Assembly (NCBI GenBank): GCA_029552985.1
Contig: JAKPDB010000092.1
Location: 1-32,419 of the forward strand
Direction of reading: 5' to 3'
DNA: 32,419 nt
DNA from: a bacterium
Lineage (GTDB): Bacteria > Ratteibacteria > UBA8468 > B48-G9 > DTJG01
Under the pieces are notes generated by a model. It ran no database searches. It was not told where the DNA came from and saw only the letters and a list, made by a program, of their open reading frames with translations. The translations under genes and the position numbers were made by a program. How positions within the stretch are numbered: position 1 is the stretch's first letter; each line of letters begins with the position of its first letter. This document shows positions 8,965 through 18,451 of the stretch, one piece after another.

Positions 8965-9734
8965 ATACTTTTCCAGGGTGGGTTCCACTATTAGAAGACC
9001 ACAGTTGCATATTGGTTGTTGGAGCAAGCGGTGGAATTGGAAAATCTCTTGTGAAAATGATGTTGAAAAGCAATGTCAATATCGGGTGTCATTTTGCCAC
9101 AAACAGGGAATCATTAAGAGAATTTGAACATTACGAAAATGTCAAATTTTTCCCAAAGGTTTTCTCAAATGGTTCTGATTGTAAATCTCTTGTAGAAGAA
9201 TTTTACGCATGGAAAAAGAAAATCGATGCGCTTGTTGTCTTATCAGGAGGAATAAAAAATCCTGTCCACTGGGAACAGATGAATGATACTGATTGGGAGG
9301 CAGACATATTTCTGAATTTGAGTGTACCATTTTACCTTGCACAGACAGCGATCCAGAAAATGAAAGAATCAAAAAACACTGGGAAAATTATTTTGACCGG
9401 AACAGAATCTGCTTTGCATGGAGGAGGGTCGTTTTCGCTGGCGTATGGTGTGGCAAAAATGGGTATTGAATGTCTTGTGAAAGGACTGGCAAGAGATGTT
9501 GCAAAATATGGTATTCTGGTTAATGGAATCAGGCCTGGTTTTATTCTTTCAGGATTCCACGAGCGTTGGCAGAAAAAAAAAGATTCTGATTTAGAAAAAA
9601 GGGTAGAATTGATACCACTAAAAAGGCCAGGATATCCTGAAGAAGTATCTGCTTTAATTCTTTATCTTCTTTCGGGTTGGGCAAATTTTATCACTGGGCA
9701 GATGTTTCCAATTACAGGTGGTGACTGGTTATAA
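8949..9734 (+). CDS. Short-chain dehydrogenase/reductase (SDR)
   Basis: A classical SDR of 261 residues. The nucleotide-binding motif is GASGGIG at 25-31, the structural NNAG equivalent is LSGG near 98-101, and the catalytic residues are S154, Y166 and K170 (YGVAK). RPGFIL follows at the usual distance and the end GQMFPITGGDWL is typical of the family. It reduces or oxidises a sugar hydroxyl/ketone with NAD(P)(H). It overlaps the TIM-barrel gene by 16 bases and closes the putative activated-sugar module. SDRs of this type (PtmA-like) occur in legionaminic-acid-type clusters, but the other signature enzymes of that pathway are absent here. Confidence 0.85.
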   Translation: MLRKLNTFPGWVPLLEDHSCILVVGASGGIGKSLVKMMLKSNVNIGCHFATNRESLREFEHYENVKFFPKVFSNGSDCKSLVEEFYAWKKKIDALVVLSGGIKNPVHWEQMNDTDWEADIFLNLSVPFYLAQTAIQKMKESKNTGKIILTGTESALHGGGSFSLAYGVAKMGIECLVKGLARDVAKYGILVNGIRPGFILSGFHERWQKKKDSDLEKRVELIPLKRPGYPEEVSALILYLLSGWANFITGQMFPITGGDWL

Positions 9735-9743
9735 GGGGGTAAT

Positions 9744-10562
9744 ATGTACGATTTTTATTTTGGTACAGAAAAACAAATAAAAGATGACCCAAAATCATTT
9801 CTTCTCACAATCAAGAGAATGTTGCCGAGGTGGTCAAATTCAATACCGGATTCAGAGTATCTGGCTATTTATGATTGCCTTAATGAAGCAGATTTACCCG
9901 AGCGAGCAGTAATTGTTGAAACTGGAAGTGGCGCCAGTACCATTGTTCTTCTTTATTTTGCTCTTTTGAAAAATGGGCAGTTGTATACATGGGATACAAA
10001 CGGTTCCAAACTGTTTTTTTTAAGAGGGGTTATCACGGATACCTTAATGAGATTTTTTAAAAATTTGAATCTTTTCAATCACTGGAAATACGTTGGCTAC
10101 ACAAGTACTTCACCCTATGCTGGCATTCCAATTCTGAAAGAAATGAACAAAAAAGTTTCCGCATGTTTTTTCGACAGTGAACATACATGGGACATACTCG
10201 GGAAAGAAGTTATGTATACAGTGGAGGTAATGGCTGATAAAGCGATTGTTGCGATAGATGATGGTAATTACAATTATATAAGGGAAAATACCGCGTATAT
10301 CAATATGCTTAGAAAAAAAATGGATCTGCCTGAAATCTCGCTTGAAAATAATGAAGGCGAGCCATTCTGGAAAAGGGTAGAGGAAATTTTGAAAAAAAAC
10401 TTCAGAAAGGTAATACATGTTGATGACAGTTACAAAAAAAATTTCAAAGATGACCTTTTCTGGGCTTACTTCAGAAATGATCGAACTGCAATGGCTGATA
10501 TGAAAATGGAAAAGACAGAAAACCTAATTCATCGTTTTGACGCCTGGTATGTTCAAAGATGA
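9744..10562 (+). CDS. Methyltransferase-like protein (Methyltransf_24-type)
   Basis: The 272-residue product looks like a class I SAM-dependent methyltransferase of the Methyltransf_24 kind. The glycine-rich loop ETGSGAST starts at E59. An FFDSEHTWD segment at ~143-150 parallels the 'D(G/S)xH' strand of the family, and AIDDGNY at ~170-176 parallels the following acidic strand. In these enzymes the His and Asp residues can bind a metal and the substrate hydroxyl. It probably O-methylates a sugar or the glycan chain. AAGGGGG lies just before the start codon. The assignment rests on a few motifs, so a non-methyltransferase role is possible. Confidence 0.6.
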   Translation: MYDFYFGTEKQIKDDPKSFLLTIKRMLPRWSNSIPDSEYLAIYDCLNEADLPERAVIVETGSGASTIVLLYFALLKNGQLYTWDTNGSKLFFLRGVITDTLMRFFKNLNLFNHWKYVGYTSTSPYAGIPILKEMNKKVSACFFDSEHTWDILGKEVMYTVEVMADKAIVAIDDGNYNYIRENTAYINMLRKKMDLPEISLENNEGEPFWKRVEEILKKNFRKVIHVDDSYKKNFKDDLFWAYFRNDRTAMADMKMEKTENLIHRFDAWYVQR

Positions 10563-10577
10563 TTTGTTTATTAAGCC

Positions 10578-12428
10578 ATGAATAAAATTATAGTGGCACA
10601 CCTTAAACAAATTGAACAATCTTTTTTGAAACCAAACGACTATAGTACCTGGCTATTTCTCGGGAGAAACTATATCGATTTACTGAAATGCAAGAAAATT
10701 CTAAATAATAGGTATATATCAATTGGAGAGACAATCAATGGTATTGCCTGGATATATAAAGACGCCTATGTCTCCTGGAGTGCATCGTTTGCAGAAAGGT
10801 ATAAGAATGATATTTCCTGGTGGACATCCAGAGTATGGGAAAGAAACACCCTTGTATCTCCACTATTTTTATATTTCTGCCATATAAAACTTATTGAAAA
10901 AATTCTTGAAGAAAAAAAGGCAGGTCATAACCTTCTTGTTGTGTGCGAGTCCTCAGAACTTTTGTTGACTTTGCGGAATCACCTGATAATAAAAGGATAC
11001 CATGTCATCATAGCGCGTGGTTTCAAAAAGTATCTTATGAAAGAAAAATTTCAGTTACCGTTTGAAATAGCTTATTGCTTTGCAAGAGGTATGAAAAAGG
11101 TAGCAACACGGTGGCTGTCGGTTAAAATGACAAAAAAATTTCAGAAAAAAAGGATTCAGAAAAATTCCTGCAAGAAACGTGTAATAATTCATACCTGTGT
11201 TGATGACCAATGTCTCGGGAAAAATCAGGTATTTCATGATCGATACTTTCCATATCTGGCTGAATGGCTTGAAAAGAAAGGGTATCAGGTAATGATTATT
11301 CCATGGATATATAATGTTTCGATGCCATTGCCGCAGGTGTACAAATGGTTCAGGAAAAACGACAAACTTTTTCTGATACCTGATGACTACTATGAAATTT
11401 TTGATTATTTATGGGCGATAATTCAATTCTTGAGACGAAACAATAAAGCCCACGGCAGACAATTTATTGATGGAGTTGATATTACATACCTGATCAGGGC
11501 AGAAAAAATAAAGCAACTGATGGAGCTGGATACAATCAGTCTTATTCTTTATTACGCCTTATTCAAAAGATTGAAAAAGAAAGGATTTAAGTTTAATTTT
11601 TTTATTGACACATTCGAGAACATGATTACAGAAAAACCGCAGATTTTGAGCATTAGAAAGTATTTTCCAGACACTACAATGATTGGTTATCAACATGCGT
11701 TAATTCTGTCGTTGCTTCTTACCTACCAAACTAAACCCTGTGAATTCCACGCAGGTCCGTATCCTGATTTAATTGTTTCAAGCAGTAAATGGACGCGTGA
11801 TATTTTGATTAAAAATGGTTTTGACCCATTTCGTGTTATTTCAGGCCCTTCATTAAGATATCAATACTTATTTGATTTTAAGAACCACTGGTCTGATTCG
11901 TCAGAAAACAGAAATATTTTAATCATATGTCCACTTGCAATTGATGCTGCTGTCGAATTACTTTTGAAAAGCATTGAAGCAATAAAGAATCTTGTAAATC
12001 TTTATGACAATGTGTATGTAAAGAATCATCCAATGATGAATACTTCACAATTGTTGGAAGCTGCAGAAATAGAAAAGTTACCTGAAAAATGGGAGTTTGT
12101 TTCAGGAGGAATGGAACAATGGCTAAAAGAAGTTTCTTGCGCTGTGTGCATGGATAGTTCAGCAGTGCTTGAAGTAGTTGTGGCAGAGCTGCCGGTGATA
12201 ATTGTGGGACGTGAAACAAATCTTACGATGAACCCCTTTTCATGGCTAAATGACCCAGAATTTCAACCAGTATTTGATGCAGAACAATTACAGAAAAGAG
12301 TTGTTGAGTGTCTGAGAATTACAGAGGAAGAAAGAAAATATTTGAAAGTGAAAAGTGAAGAAATGTTAAACAGATTATCAAAAGCAAACGAAGACAATTT
12401 AAGAGTTTTCACAATGGCAAAATCATGA
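10578..12428 (+). CDS. Large GT-B-like surface carbohydrate protein
   Basis: This 616-residue, mostly soluble and Lys-rich protein has a GT-B-like C-terminal half. It shows GYQHA at about 370-374, a DLIVSSSKWTRDILIKNG segment, VISGPSLRYQYLF, KNHPMM, and a late CMDSSAVLEVVVAELPVIIVG stretch where nucleotide-sugar binding is expected. This arrangement is similar to the protein at 1267 and to the large 'surface carbohydrate biosynthesis' proteins of LPS loci. It is probably a glycosyl- or glycosyl-phosphate transferase. No clear Shine-Dalgarno precedes the ATG. It ends in an ATGA overlap with the next methyltransferase gene. The precise family is a judgement from motif order only. Confidence 0.6.
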   Translation: MNKIIVAHLKQIEQSFLKPNDYSTWLFLGRNYIDLLKCKKILNNRYISIGETINGIAWIYKDAYVSWSASFAERYKNDISWWTSRVWERNTLVSPLFLYFCHIKLIEKILEEKKAGHNLLVVCESSELLLTLRNHLIIKGYHVIIARGFKKYLMKEKFQLPFEIAYCFARGMKKVATRWLSVKMTKKFQKKRIQKNSCKKRVIIHTCVDDQCLGKNQVFHDRYFPYLAEWLEKKGYQVMIIPWIYNVSMPLPQVYKWFRKNDKLFLIPDDYYEIFDYLWAIIQFLRRNNKAHGRQFIDGVDITYLIRAEKIKQLMELDTISLILYYALFKRLKKKGFKFNFFIDTFENMITEKPQILSIRKYFPDTTMIGYQHALILSLLLTYQTKPCEFHAGPYPDLIVSSSKWTRDILIKNGFDPFRVISGPSLRYQYLFDFKNHWSDSSENRNILIICPLAIDAAVELLLKSIEAIKNLVNLYDNVYVKNHPMMNTSQLLEAAEIEKLPEKWEFVSGGMEQWLKEVSCAVCMDSSAVLEVVVAELPVIIVGRETNLTMNPFSWLNDPEFQPVFDAEQLQKRVVECLRITEEERKYLKVKSEEMLNRLSKANEDNLRVFTMAKS

Positions 12429-13300
12429 AAAGATTTGTAAAAGGATTTTACAGGTGGCTAACGCTATTTCCTCACTATGTTTTTGCTGGATATAGCAAAA
12501 CAAGAAGTTTGAAGGAAATTAAAAGAATAATGGATGATTACGATATGGTTAAAGCGCCTTCAGAGGATTATTTCAAACAGAGATACCTTGCGATTATTAA
12601 TGAAGTCCTCAGACGAAATTTTACTCACAATATTTCATTAAAAATCCTTGATGCTGGTTGTGGTCAGGGTAGAATAACAATTGAACTTGCGAAAATGGGT
12701 CATAAAATTGACGCTATTGATGTTGTGAAATCAGCGCTGGAAAAAGGGAAAAAATATGCGGAACAACAAAATGTACACAACCTTATTAACTGGCAACAAG
12801 GGAAACTTCCAGAATGTCTTTCTCAATACATGGATAATGGATACGATTTGGTTTTATGTTTGGAAGTTCTTTATATGATGTCCTGGAGTGAAAGCAAAAA
12901 AACACTGGAAGAGCTTGCCAGAAAAGTGAAAAATAACGGGGTTATTATGATTTCGGTACGTCCCAGATTTTATTATCTTGCCTATTCACTCATGAGAAAC
13001 GATTTCAAAAAATTTCGATGGTGTGCGACTCATAATGATTTTTTGGGACTTGGAGAACATTTGTGCTGGGCTGATGTAAATCAAATGACAAAACTTTTGG
13101 AACAATTGGGATTTAGAGATCTGGGGATGAAAGGAATAAGAATTTTTTCTGGGATAGAGGGAGACCCAACCTCATTTCTCGCAATACCCCATCTTCTTTC
13201 AACAGAAGAAAGGAGAATTTTGTCTGATGTTGAGGATTCTTACAGTAATTTTTATACTGACCATTGCAGATACACTGTTTTCTGGGGAACCAGATTATAG
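12425..13300 (+). CDS. Class I SAM-dependent methyltransferase
   Basis: The 291-residue product has SAM motif I as ILDAGCGQGR (D76 to R83) and the acidic end of strand 2 at D99 (IDAIDVV). The post-motif strand is YDLVLCLEVLYMM, as in the Methyltransf_11/25 families, and GVIMISVRPR matches the later strand. It would methylate a glycan residue or chain end. Its start overlaps the previous stop in ATGA. It lies directly ahead of the aminotransferase gene, so N- or O-methylation of an amino sugar is a reasonable guess but is not shown by sequence. Confidence 0.8.
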   Translation: MKRFVKGFYRWLTLFPHYVFAGYSKTRSLKEIKRIMDDYDMVKAPSEDYFKQRYLAIINEVLRRNFTHNISLKILDAGCGQGRITIELAKMGHKIDAIDVVKSALEKGKKYAEQQNVHNLINWQQGKLPECLSQYMDNGYDLVLCLEVLYMMSWSESKKTLEELARKVKNNGVIMISVRPRFYYLAYSLMRNDFKKFRWCATHNDFLGLGEHLCWADVNQMTKLLEQLGFRDLGMKGIRIFSGIEGDPTSFLAIPHLLSTEERRILSDVEDSYSNFYTDHCRYTVFWGTRL

Positions 13301-13309
13301 GAGAATAAC

Positions 13310-14413
13310 ATGATACCGGTTGCAAGACCATGTCTTGGTGAAGAAGAACTTGAAGAAGTAAGAAAGGTTTTTGAATCAGGATGGCTTGGAATGGGTGCTT
13401 GGGTGAAAAAATTTGAGGATGAATTGAAAGATTTTTTCAATGTAAAGCATGTCATTGCAGTCAATACCGGAACATCTGCCATTCACCTTGCTCTGGTCTC
13501 GTGTGGCATAAAGCAGGGTGATGAAGTGATTGTCCCTTCTCTTACTTTTGCAGCAACAATTCAGGCAATTGTGGCAACAGGTGCTTCTGTAGTTTTTTGT
13601 GATGTCCAGCCAGATACACTGAACCTTGACCCTGAAGATGTCAAAAAAAGAGTAAGCTCAAAAACAAAGGCAATTGTTCCTGTACATTATCGCGGTTATC
13701 CCTGTGAAATGGACCAACTGAAAAACATCGCAAAACAACATCGGCTAAGAATTATTGAAGATGCAGCACACGCATTCGGTTCAAAATACAGAGGAAAAAA
13801 GATTGGTTCTTTTGGTGATGTCACATGTTTCAGTTTCGATCCCATTAAAATCATTACCTGTGGCGAGGGAGGTGCAATTGTTACGAATGATGACGATGTT
13901 GCAATAGCTGCTGAAAAGGGAAGAATTCTTGGAATCAATAAAGACACATGGTCACGCTATAAACACGAAAGAAGCTGGTTTTACGATGTTGAAACAATTG
14001 GCTTCAGATATCATATGAGCAACATTAATGCAGCAATCGGTATTGTTCAAATGAAGAAATTTCCGCGATTTCTGGAAAGAAGACTTGAAATTGTAAAATT
14101 GTATGATGAAAATTTGAAAAATATCAATGGCATAAAACTTCTTAAAACTGATTATAGGTCAATGGCACCGTTTTGCTATATTATCAGGGCAGAACAAAGG
14201 GACAACCTAATGGCATATCTGAAAAAAAATGATATAGATAGTGGTATTCACTATATTCCCAATCATCTTCAATCGTTTTTTTCAAAATATAAAACATCAC
14301 TGCCTATTACTGAAAAAATCTGGAATGAAATTCTTACGCTGCCTCTGTATTACGGGTTGCAGAATGAACAGGTATTGATGATATGTGACAGAATTAAAAA
14401 TTTTTATTCTTGA
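13310..14413 (+). CDS. DegT/DnrJ/EryC1/StrS sugar aminotransferase
   Basis: This 367-residue PLP enzyme belongs to the DegT/DnrJ/EryC1/StrS family, which converts nucleotide-linked keto sugars into amino sugars using glutamate. The opening IPVARPCLGEEELEEV, the NTGTSAIHLAL substrate/PLP segment and EDAAHAFGSKY are typical. The PLP lysine is K180 in SFDPIKIITCGEGG. Length is normal for the family. AGGAG sits 5 bases or so before the ATG. The stop TGA overlaps a TTG that may start the next gene. No nucleotide-sugar 4,6-dehydratase is present in the window, so its keto-sugar substrate must come from elsewhere. Confidence 0.92.
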   Translation: MIPVARPCLGEEELEEVRKVFESGWLGMGAWVKKFEDELKDFFNVKHVIAVNTGTSAIHLALVSCGIKQGDEVIVPSLTFAATIQAIVATGASVVFCDVQPDTLNLDPEDVKKRVSSKTKAIVPVHYRGYPCEMDQLKNIAKQHRLRIIEDAAHAFGSKYRGKKIGSFGDVTCFSFDPIKIITCGEGGAIVTNDDDVAIAAEKGRILGINKDTWSRYKHERSWFYDVETIGFRYHMSNINAAIGIVQMKKFPRFLERRLEIVKLYDENLKNINGIKLLKTDYRSMAPFCYIIRAEQRDNLMAYLKKNDIDSGIHYIPNHLQSFFSKYKTSLPITEKIWNEILTLPLYYGLQNEQVLMICDRIKNFYS

Positions 14414-14415
14414 AA

Positions 14416-15366
14416 ATGGCGAAAGTAAGCGTAATAGTCCCGGTTTATAATGCTGAGCGTTTTATAGGAGAAACACTGAGAAGTGTTTTGTGTCAGACAT
14501 ATAAAGACATAGAAGTGATTGTGGTTGATGACGGTTCAACGGATCATTCTGTTGAGGTGATAAAAAAATACAATGATCCAAGAATAATGTTAATAAGACA
14601 GCAAAACAGAGGAGTTTCTGCGGCTCGTAATACAGGAATTAAATCTTCAAATGGCAAATTTATTGCATTACTTGACCACGATGACCTGTGGCTTGCTGAA
14701 AAAATTGAGAAACAAATGATCCTGTTTGAAAAAAATCCTGATGTGGCTCTCGTGTATTCAGATATCAGTTATATTGATGGCGAAGGTAAACCAGTATCAT
14801 GGATGCTAAAACAGTTCGAGCCACATCGGGGTTATGTGTTAAGAGAACTTTTTGTCAGCGATTTTATACCCTGTCTTACTGCTGTTTTTAGAAAGGATGT
14901 TCTTGAAAAAATAGGGCTTTTTAATGAAAGATATAGGTATGCTGAAGAATATGAGTTGTTTTTGAGAATAGCAAGATTTTTTCAATTTGATTTTGTTGAT
15001 GAAGTTCTTGCCTGTTACAGGGTTCATCAAAGCAATCTCAGTAGAAATATCATTAACAGTTACCTTGAAAATATTGAAATACTTGAACATTTTTATCACA
15101 CGGTTCCTGAGGTGAAAAACTTTGAATATACTGCGAGAAAAAGAATTGCGAATATGTATTTTATTACAGGAAGAAGATTTCAGGTTGAAGAAAAAAACAG
15201 GACTGAAGCGATAAGGATGTTTAGAAAATCGTTGATTTATAATAAAATTTCAATCAAAGCCATGGTCGGTCTTCTTACAGCGTGTCTCAATGTTCCGGTT
15301 CCGAGAAGGCACAGGATTTTGAAATGTTTTACTCCTAAAAACATTTTTGATGCTCATGAGAAATAA
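14416..15366 (+). CDS. Family 2 glycosyltransferase
   Basis: The product (316 residues) opens with the GT2 signature AKVSVIVPVYNAERFIGETL. It shows the nucleotide-binding VVDDGSTD near 37-43 and a DxD-type LLDHDDLW at about 85-92, followed by a YAEEYELFLRIAR segment corresponding to the catalytic-base region. It is an inverting GT-A enzyme acting at the cytoplasmic face. Either ATG 14416 or the upstream TTG at 14410 (which would form a TTGA overlap) could be the start; neither has a clear Shine-Dalgarno and I prefer the ATG. It overlaps the next gene by about 17 bases. Confidence 0.88.
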   Translation: MAKVSVIVPVYNAERFIGETLRSVLCQTYKDIEVIVVDDGSTDHSVEVIKKYNDPRIMLIRQQNRGVSAARNTGIKSSNGKFIALLDHDDLWLAEKIEKQMILFEKNPDVALVYSDISYIDGEGKPVSWMLKQFEPHRGYVLRELFVSDFIPCLTAVFRKDVLEKIGLFNERYRYAEEYELFLRIARFFQFDFVDEVLACYRVHQSNLSRNIINSYLENIEILEHFYHTVPEVKNFEYTARKRIANMYFITGRRFQVEEKNRTEAIRMFRKSLIYNKISIKAMVGLLTACLNVPVPRRHRILKCFTPKNIFDAHEK

Positions 15367-16510
15367 CTCCTGCGGGGAAAGGCCCTGCGTAATAGTTTTC
15401 GTGATATCCAGCCTTGGATGTGGTGGGGCAGAAAAGGTTGTTACAAATATTGCCAATCATCTTTCTGTGTTGGGAAATTCTGTGAGCATTGTCACGTTTG
15501 ACAGCCCTGTAAATAAACCATTTTTCCCATTAAATAAGGAGATTGAACTTGTTCAGTGCGATATGCTTCATGTGGGGACAAATTTTATTTCAGGTCTGAA
15601 AAATAACATAAAAAGGATTCTCATTCTTCGCAGGATAATAAAGCGACTGAAAGGAGACATTGTCATTTCATTTATGGATCGAACCAATGTGATTACTCTG
15701 ATTGCTACAAGATTCTTAAAAATTCCTGTTATTGTTTCTGATAGAACAGACCCGATTCTTGGCAATCCTGGAAGAATGTGGCGTTTGTTAAGGATTATTA
15801 TGTACCATTTTGCCTGCAAAATCGCAGTGCAAACAGAAAAAGTCGTAAATAAATATCCCGTTACTTTTCGAAAAAAAATTGTTGTGATTCCAAATCCTGT
15901 AATGAAACCAGAAAAAAAATTGGTCCAGAGACAGGGTAATCTCATTGTTGGAATCGGTAGATTATCAGAGGAGAAAAATTTTCATCTCTTAATAGAAGCG
16001 TTTTATGGTATAAAAAAGAAATATCCTGATTGGCATCTTGAAATTTATGGAGATGGTCCATTAAGAAAACAACTGGAAAATCTGATATTGAAATTGAATT
16101 TGAAAGATTCAGTAAAGTTACCTGGCGTGGTAAAGGATATTGATGAAGTTTTGCAAAGGGCCGATATTTTTGTACTATGTTCAAAGTTCGAAGGGTTTCC
16201 AAATGTATTATGTGAAGCAATGGCAAATGGTTGCGCGGTGGTTTCCAGTAGATGTGGTCCAGCAGAAGAAATTATTATTGATAATGAGAATGGATTGCTG
16301 GTGAATATTAATGATGTTGAAGAAATCAAAAAAGCAATTGAACATTTGATTACGAATGAAGGTTTGAGAAGCCGGATTGGAGAAAAGGGCAGAGAAATTA
16401 CTGAAAAATATAGTATGGACAGAATAATTGGAAATTGGTTATGTGTGATAGAAGAATGCGCTATTTCTAAATTTAAACGAATAGGATGCGATGAACATGA
16501 GAAAAATTGA
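15350..16510 (+). CDS. Family 4 glycosyltransferase
   Basis: A retaining GT-B enzyme of about 386 residues. The N-terminal SSLGCGGAEKVVTNIANHL is the usual GT4 acceptor-side loop. IVGIGRLSEEKNFHLLIEA and LEIYGDGPLRKQLE mark the inter-domain and donor domains. The donor-binding EX7E motif is E281 to E289 (EGFPNVLCE). The start is uncertain: TTG 15347, ATG 15350 and ATG 15356 are all in frame, with no clear Shine-Dalgarno. It overlaps the previous gene by 17 bases and the next by 20. It adds a hexose-type residue to the lipid-linked unit; the donor is unknown. Confidence 0.88.
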   Translation: MLMRNNSCGERPCVIVFVISSLGCGGAEKVVTNIANHLSVLGNSVSIVTFDSPVNKPFFPLNKEIELVQCDMLHVGTNFISGLKNNIKRILILRRIIKRLKGDIVISFMDRTNVITLIATRFLKIPVIVSDRTDPILGNPGRMWRLLRIIMYHFACKIAVQTEKVVNKYPVTFRKKIVVIPNPVMKPEKKLVQRQGNLIVGIGRLSEEKNFHLLIEAFYGIKKKYPDWHLEIYGDGPLRKQLENLILKLNLKDSVKLPGVVKDIDEVLQRADIFVLCSKFEGFPNVLCEAMANGCAVVSSRCGPAEEIIIDNENGLLVNINDVEEIKKAIEHLITNEGLRSRIGEKGREITEKYSMDRIIGNWLCVIEECAISKFKRIGCDEHEKN

Positions 16511-17321
16511 GAAGCAATCTGTTAACTTGCAAGATAGAATTAGTTTTTCCTTTGGGAAAAACTGGGAAGAGTTTATTAATAAATATTTTAGTGAGGAAAG
16601 GGTTCGTGTGACCATTGACCACATTCTTTCTTTTCTGGAGATGCCTGATTTGAAGGGAAAGTACTTTCTTGATATAGGGTGCGGAAGTGGTTTGTCTTCT
16701 CTTGCTGCATTTAAAGCAGGAGCAGATAGAATAGTAAGTTTTGATATTGACCCAATATGTGTTGAAATTACAAGGAAATTGAAAGAATTAAACGGTAATC
16801 CAGTAAAATGGAAAATTCTTCAGGGTTCGATTCTTGATAAAAAATTCCTGTCATCCATTGAGCCAGCAGATATAGTTTACTCGTGGGGTGTACTTCACCA
16901 TACAGGAAATATGTGGACTGCGATTCAAAATGCAGCAAATTTAATGAAAAATAATGGACTTTTTTACGTGGCTTTGTATGTGGAAACCCCTTCTTCTGAA
17001 TACTGGTTAAAGATCAAGAAGAAATATAATAGGTATTCGCCTGCTGGAAAAAGAATAATGGAGGTATGGTTTATTTTCAGAAGAATAGCAGGTTTGATTA
17101 TCAGAGGGAAAAATCCGGTTGCATATTTCCGTGAATATAAAAAAAAGCGAGGTATGTCGTATTTGATAGATGTGAGAGACTGGCTTGGAGGGCTTCCTTA
17201 TGAGTATGCAAAAATTGAAGAAGTACTTCGATTTTGCAGAAAAAATCTGAATCTGGAACTCATGAATTTAAAAACAGGTGAAGCAAACATTGAGTATCTT
17301 TTTACAAGAAGGAAAGCTTGA
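16491..17321 (+). CDS. Class I SAM-dependent methyltransferase
   Basis: The 276-residue product shows motif I as FLDIGCGSGLSS (D61 to S70), the strand 2 acidic pair in VSFDIDP, and the conserved DIVYSWGVLHHTG segment of the Methyltransf_11/UbiE-like group. The C-terminal part is basic and less conserved, as in many glycan methyltransferases. AGGA at about 16483-16486 serves either ATG 16491 or ATG 16497. It overlaps the upstream GT4 gene by 20 bases and the downstream GT4 gene by 4 (TTGA). It probably caps or decorates the glycan made by the flanking transferases. Confidence 0.82.
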   Translation: MNMRKIEKQSVNLQDRISFSFGKNWEEFINKYFSEERVRVTIDHILSFLEMPDLKGKYFLDIGCGSGLSSLAAFKAGADRIVSFDIDPICVEITRKLKELNGNPVKWKILQGSILDKKFLSSIEPADIVYSWGVLHHTGNMWTAIQNAANLMKNNGLFYVALYVETPSSEYWLKIKKKYNRYSPAGKRIMEVWFIFRRIAGLIIRGKNPVAYFREYKKKRGMSYLIDVRDWLGGLPYEYAKIEEVLRFCRKNLNLELMNLKTGEANIEYLFTRRKA

Positions 17322-18436
17322 AATTGCCATGTATATCGCGCGGGAAAAAAGTGCCAAAGATTTGTTATATTATAGGAACGCTTGAAGTGGGTGGGACAGA
17401 AAAACAACTGTATCTTTTACTCAAATATATGGACAGAAGTAAATTTTTTCCTCTTGTTATTTCTTTAAGAGATGGAAGAATGAAAAACGAATTTCAACAA
17501 ATTTCAACTCTTTATGTTTTGAATAAAAGGTCAAAATTTGACATAAGAAATTTTTTCCATTTGATAAAGGTCATAAAAGAGGAAAGGCCTGATATTGTTC
17601 AGACGTTTTTATTTACATCAAATACTTGGGGACGTCTGGCAGCTATACTTGCCAGGGTGCCTGTGGTTATTGCTTCTGAAAGAAGCATGGATATCTGGAA
17701 GAAAAAATTCCATTTTCTTATTGACATTGTTCTGGGTTTTTTTACAGATGCCATTGTGTGTAATTCATTTGTTGTAAAAGAATATTACAAAAAAAAACTG
17801 GGACCGATTTCAAGAAAATTAACTGTGATAAGAAATGGCATTGAATGGCAAAATTTTTGCATTGAAAGTCAAACTCACACCAAAAAAGAAAAAATCATTT
17901 TTACTGCCAGCAGGCTTGCTCCAGAAAAGGGTATTGAATATCTAATACAGGCAGTAAGAATTTTGTCAGAAAAGATGAAGAATGTAAAACTTGTGATTGC
18001 TGGCGAAGGTCCTTTAAGAAAACAACTTGAAAATTTTACCGGTCAGCAGGGTATAAAAGAAATTGTGAAGTTTTTGGGATATCAGGAAAATGTCAGCAAG
18101 TACATCTCACAAGCAGATGTGGTTGTGTTGCCTTCCTTGTGGGAAGGGTTGCCCAATATTCTTATTGAAGCAATGGCAATGAAAAAACCAGTTGTTGCAA
18201 CAGCAGTTGGTGGAACAAAAGAGATTGTTAAAGATGGAGAAAATGGTTTTCTTGTTGAGCCCAAAAATGCTATGGCGCTGGCTGAAAAAATTAAAAGAAT
18301 TCTTGATGATGAAAAAATCGCAATAAATTTTGGTGAAAATGGTTATAGATTTGTGAGAGAAAATTTTGACCTGTTTTTGATGATTTCTTCATACGAAAAG
18401 CTTTATCAAAAATTATTTTGTAGGCAGAAACTATGA
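17318..18436 (+). CDS. Family 4 glycosyltransferase, TTG start
   Basis: A second GT-B enzyme (372 residues), with IIGTLEVGGTEKQLYLL at the N-terminus, IIFTASRLAPEKGIEYLIQA in the middle, VIAGEGPLRKQLE, and an EX7E donor motif at E276 to E284 (EGLPNILIE). It lacks any in-frame ATG near the start. TTG 17318 is chosen because AGAAGGA lies about 5 bases upstream and the TTG forms a TTGA overlap with the methyltransferase stop. A GTG 12 codons in is the alternative. It is the last glycosyltransferase of the locus and sits 15 bases ahead of the AsnB-like gene. Confidence 0.88.
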   Translation: MKLPCISRGKKVPKICYIIGTLEVGGTEKQLYLLLKYMDRSKFFPLVISLRDGRMKNEFQQISTLYVLNKRSKFDIRNFFHLIKVIKEERPDIVQTFLFTSNTWGRLAAILARVPVVIASERSMDIWKKKFHFLIDIVLGFFTDAIVCNSFVVKEYYKKKLGPISRKLTVIRNGIEWQNFCIESQTHTKKEKIIFTASRLAPEKGIEYLIQAVRILSEKMKNVKLVIAGEGPLRKQLENFTGQQGIKEIVKFLGYQENVSKYISQADVVVLPSLWEGLPNILIEAMAMKKPVVATAVGGTKEIVKDGENGFLVEPKNAMALAEKIKRILDDEKIAINFGENGYRFVRENFDLFLMISSYEKLYQKLFCRQKL

Positions 18437-18451
18437 TATGGTGAGGTAAAC

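Noticed and set aside
15568-15945. Minus-strand 125-codon ORF inside the GT4 gene
   Set aside because: It is wholly antisense to a well-supported glycosyltransferase and has no family motifs.
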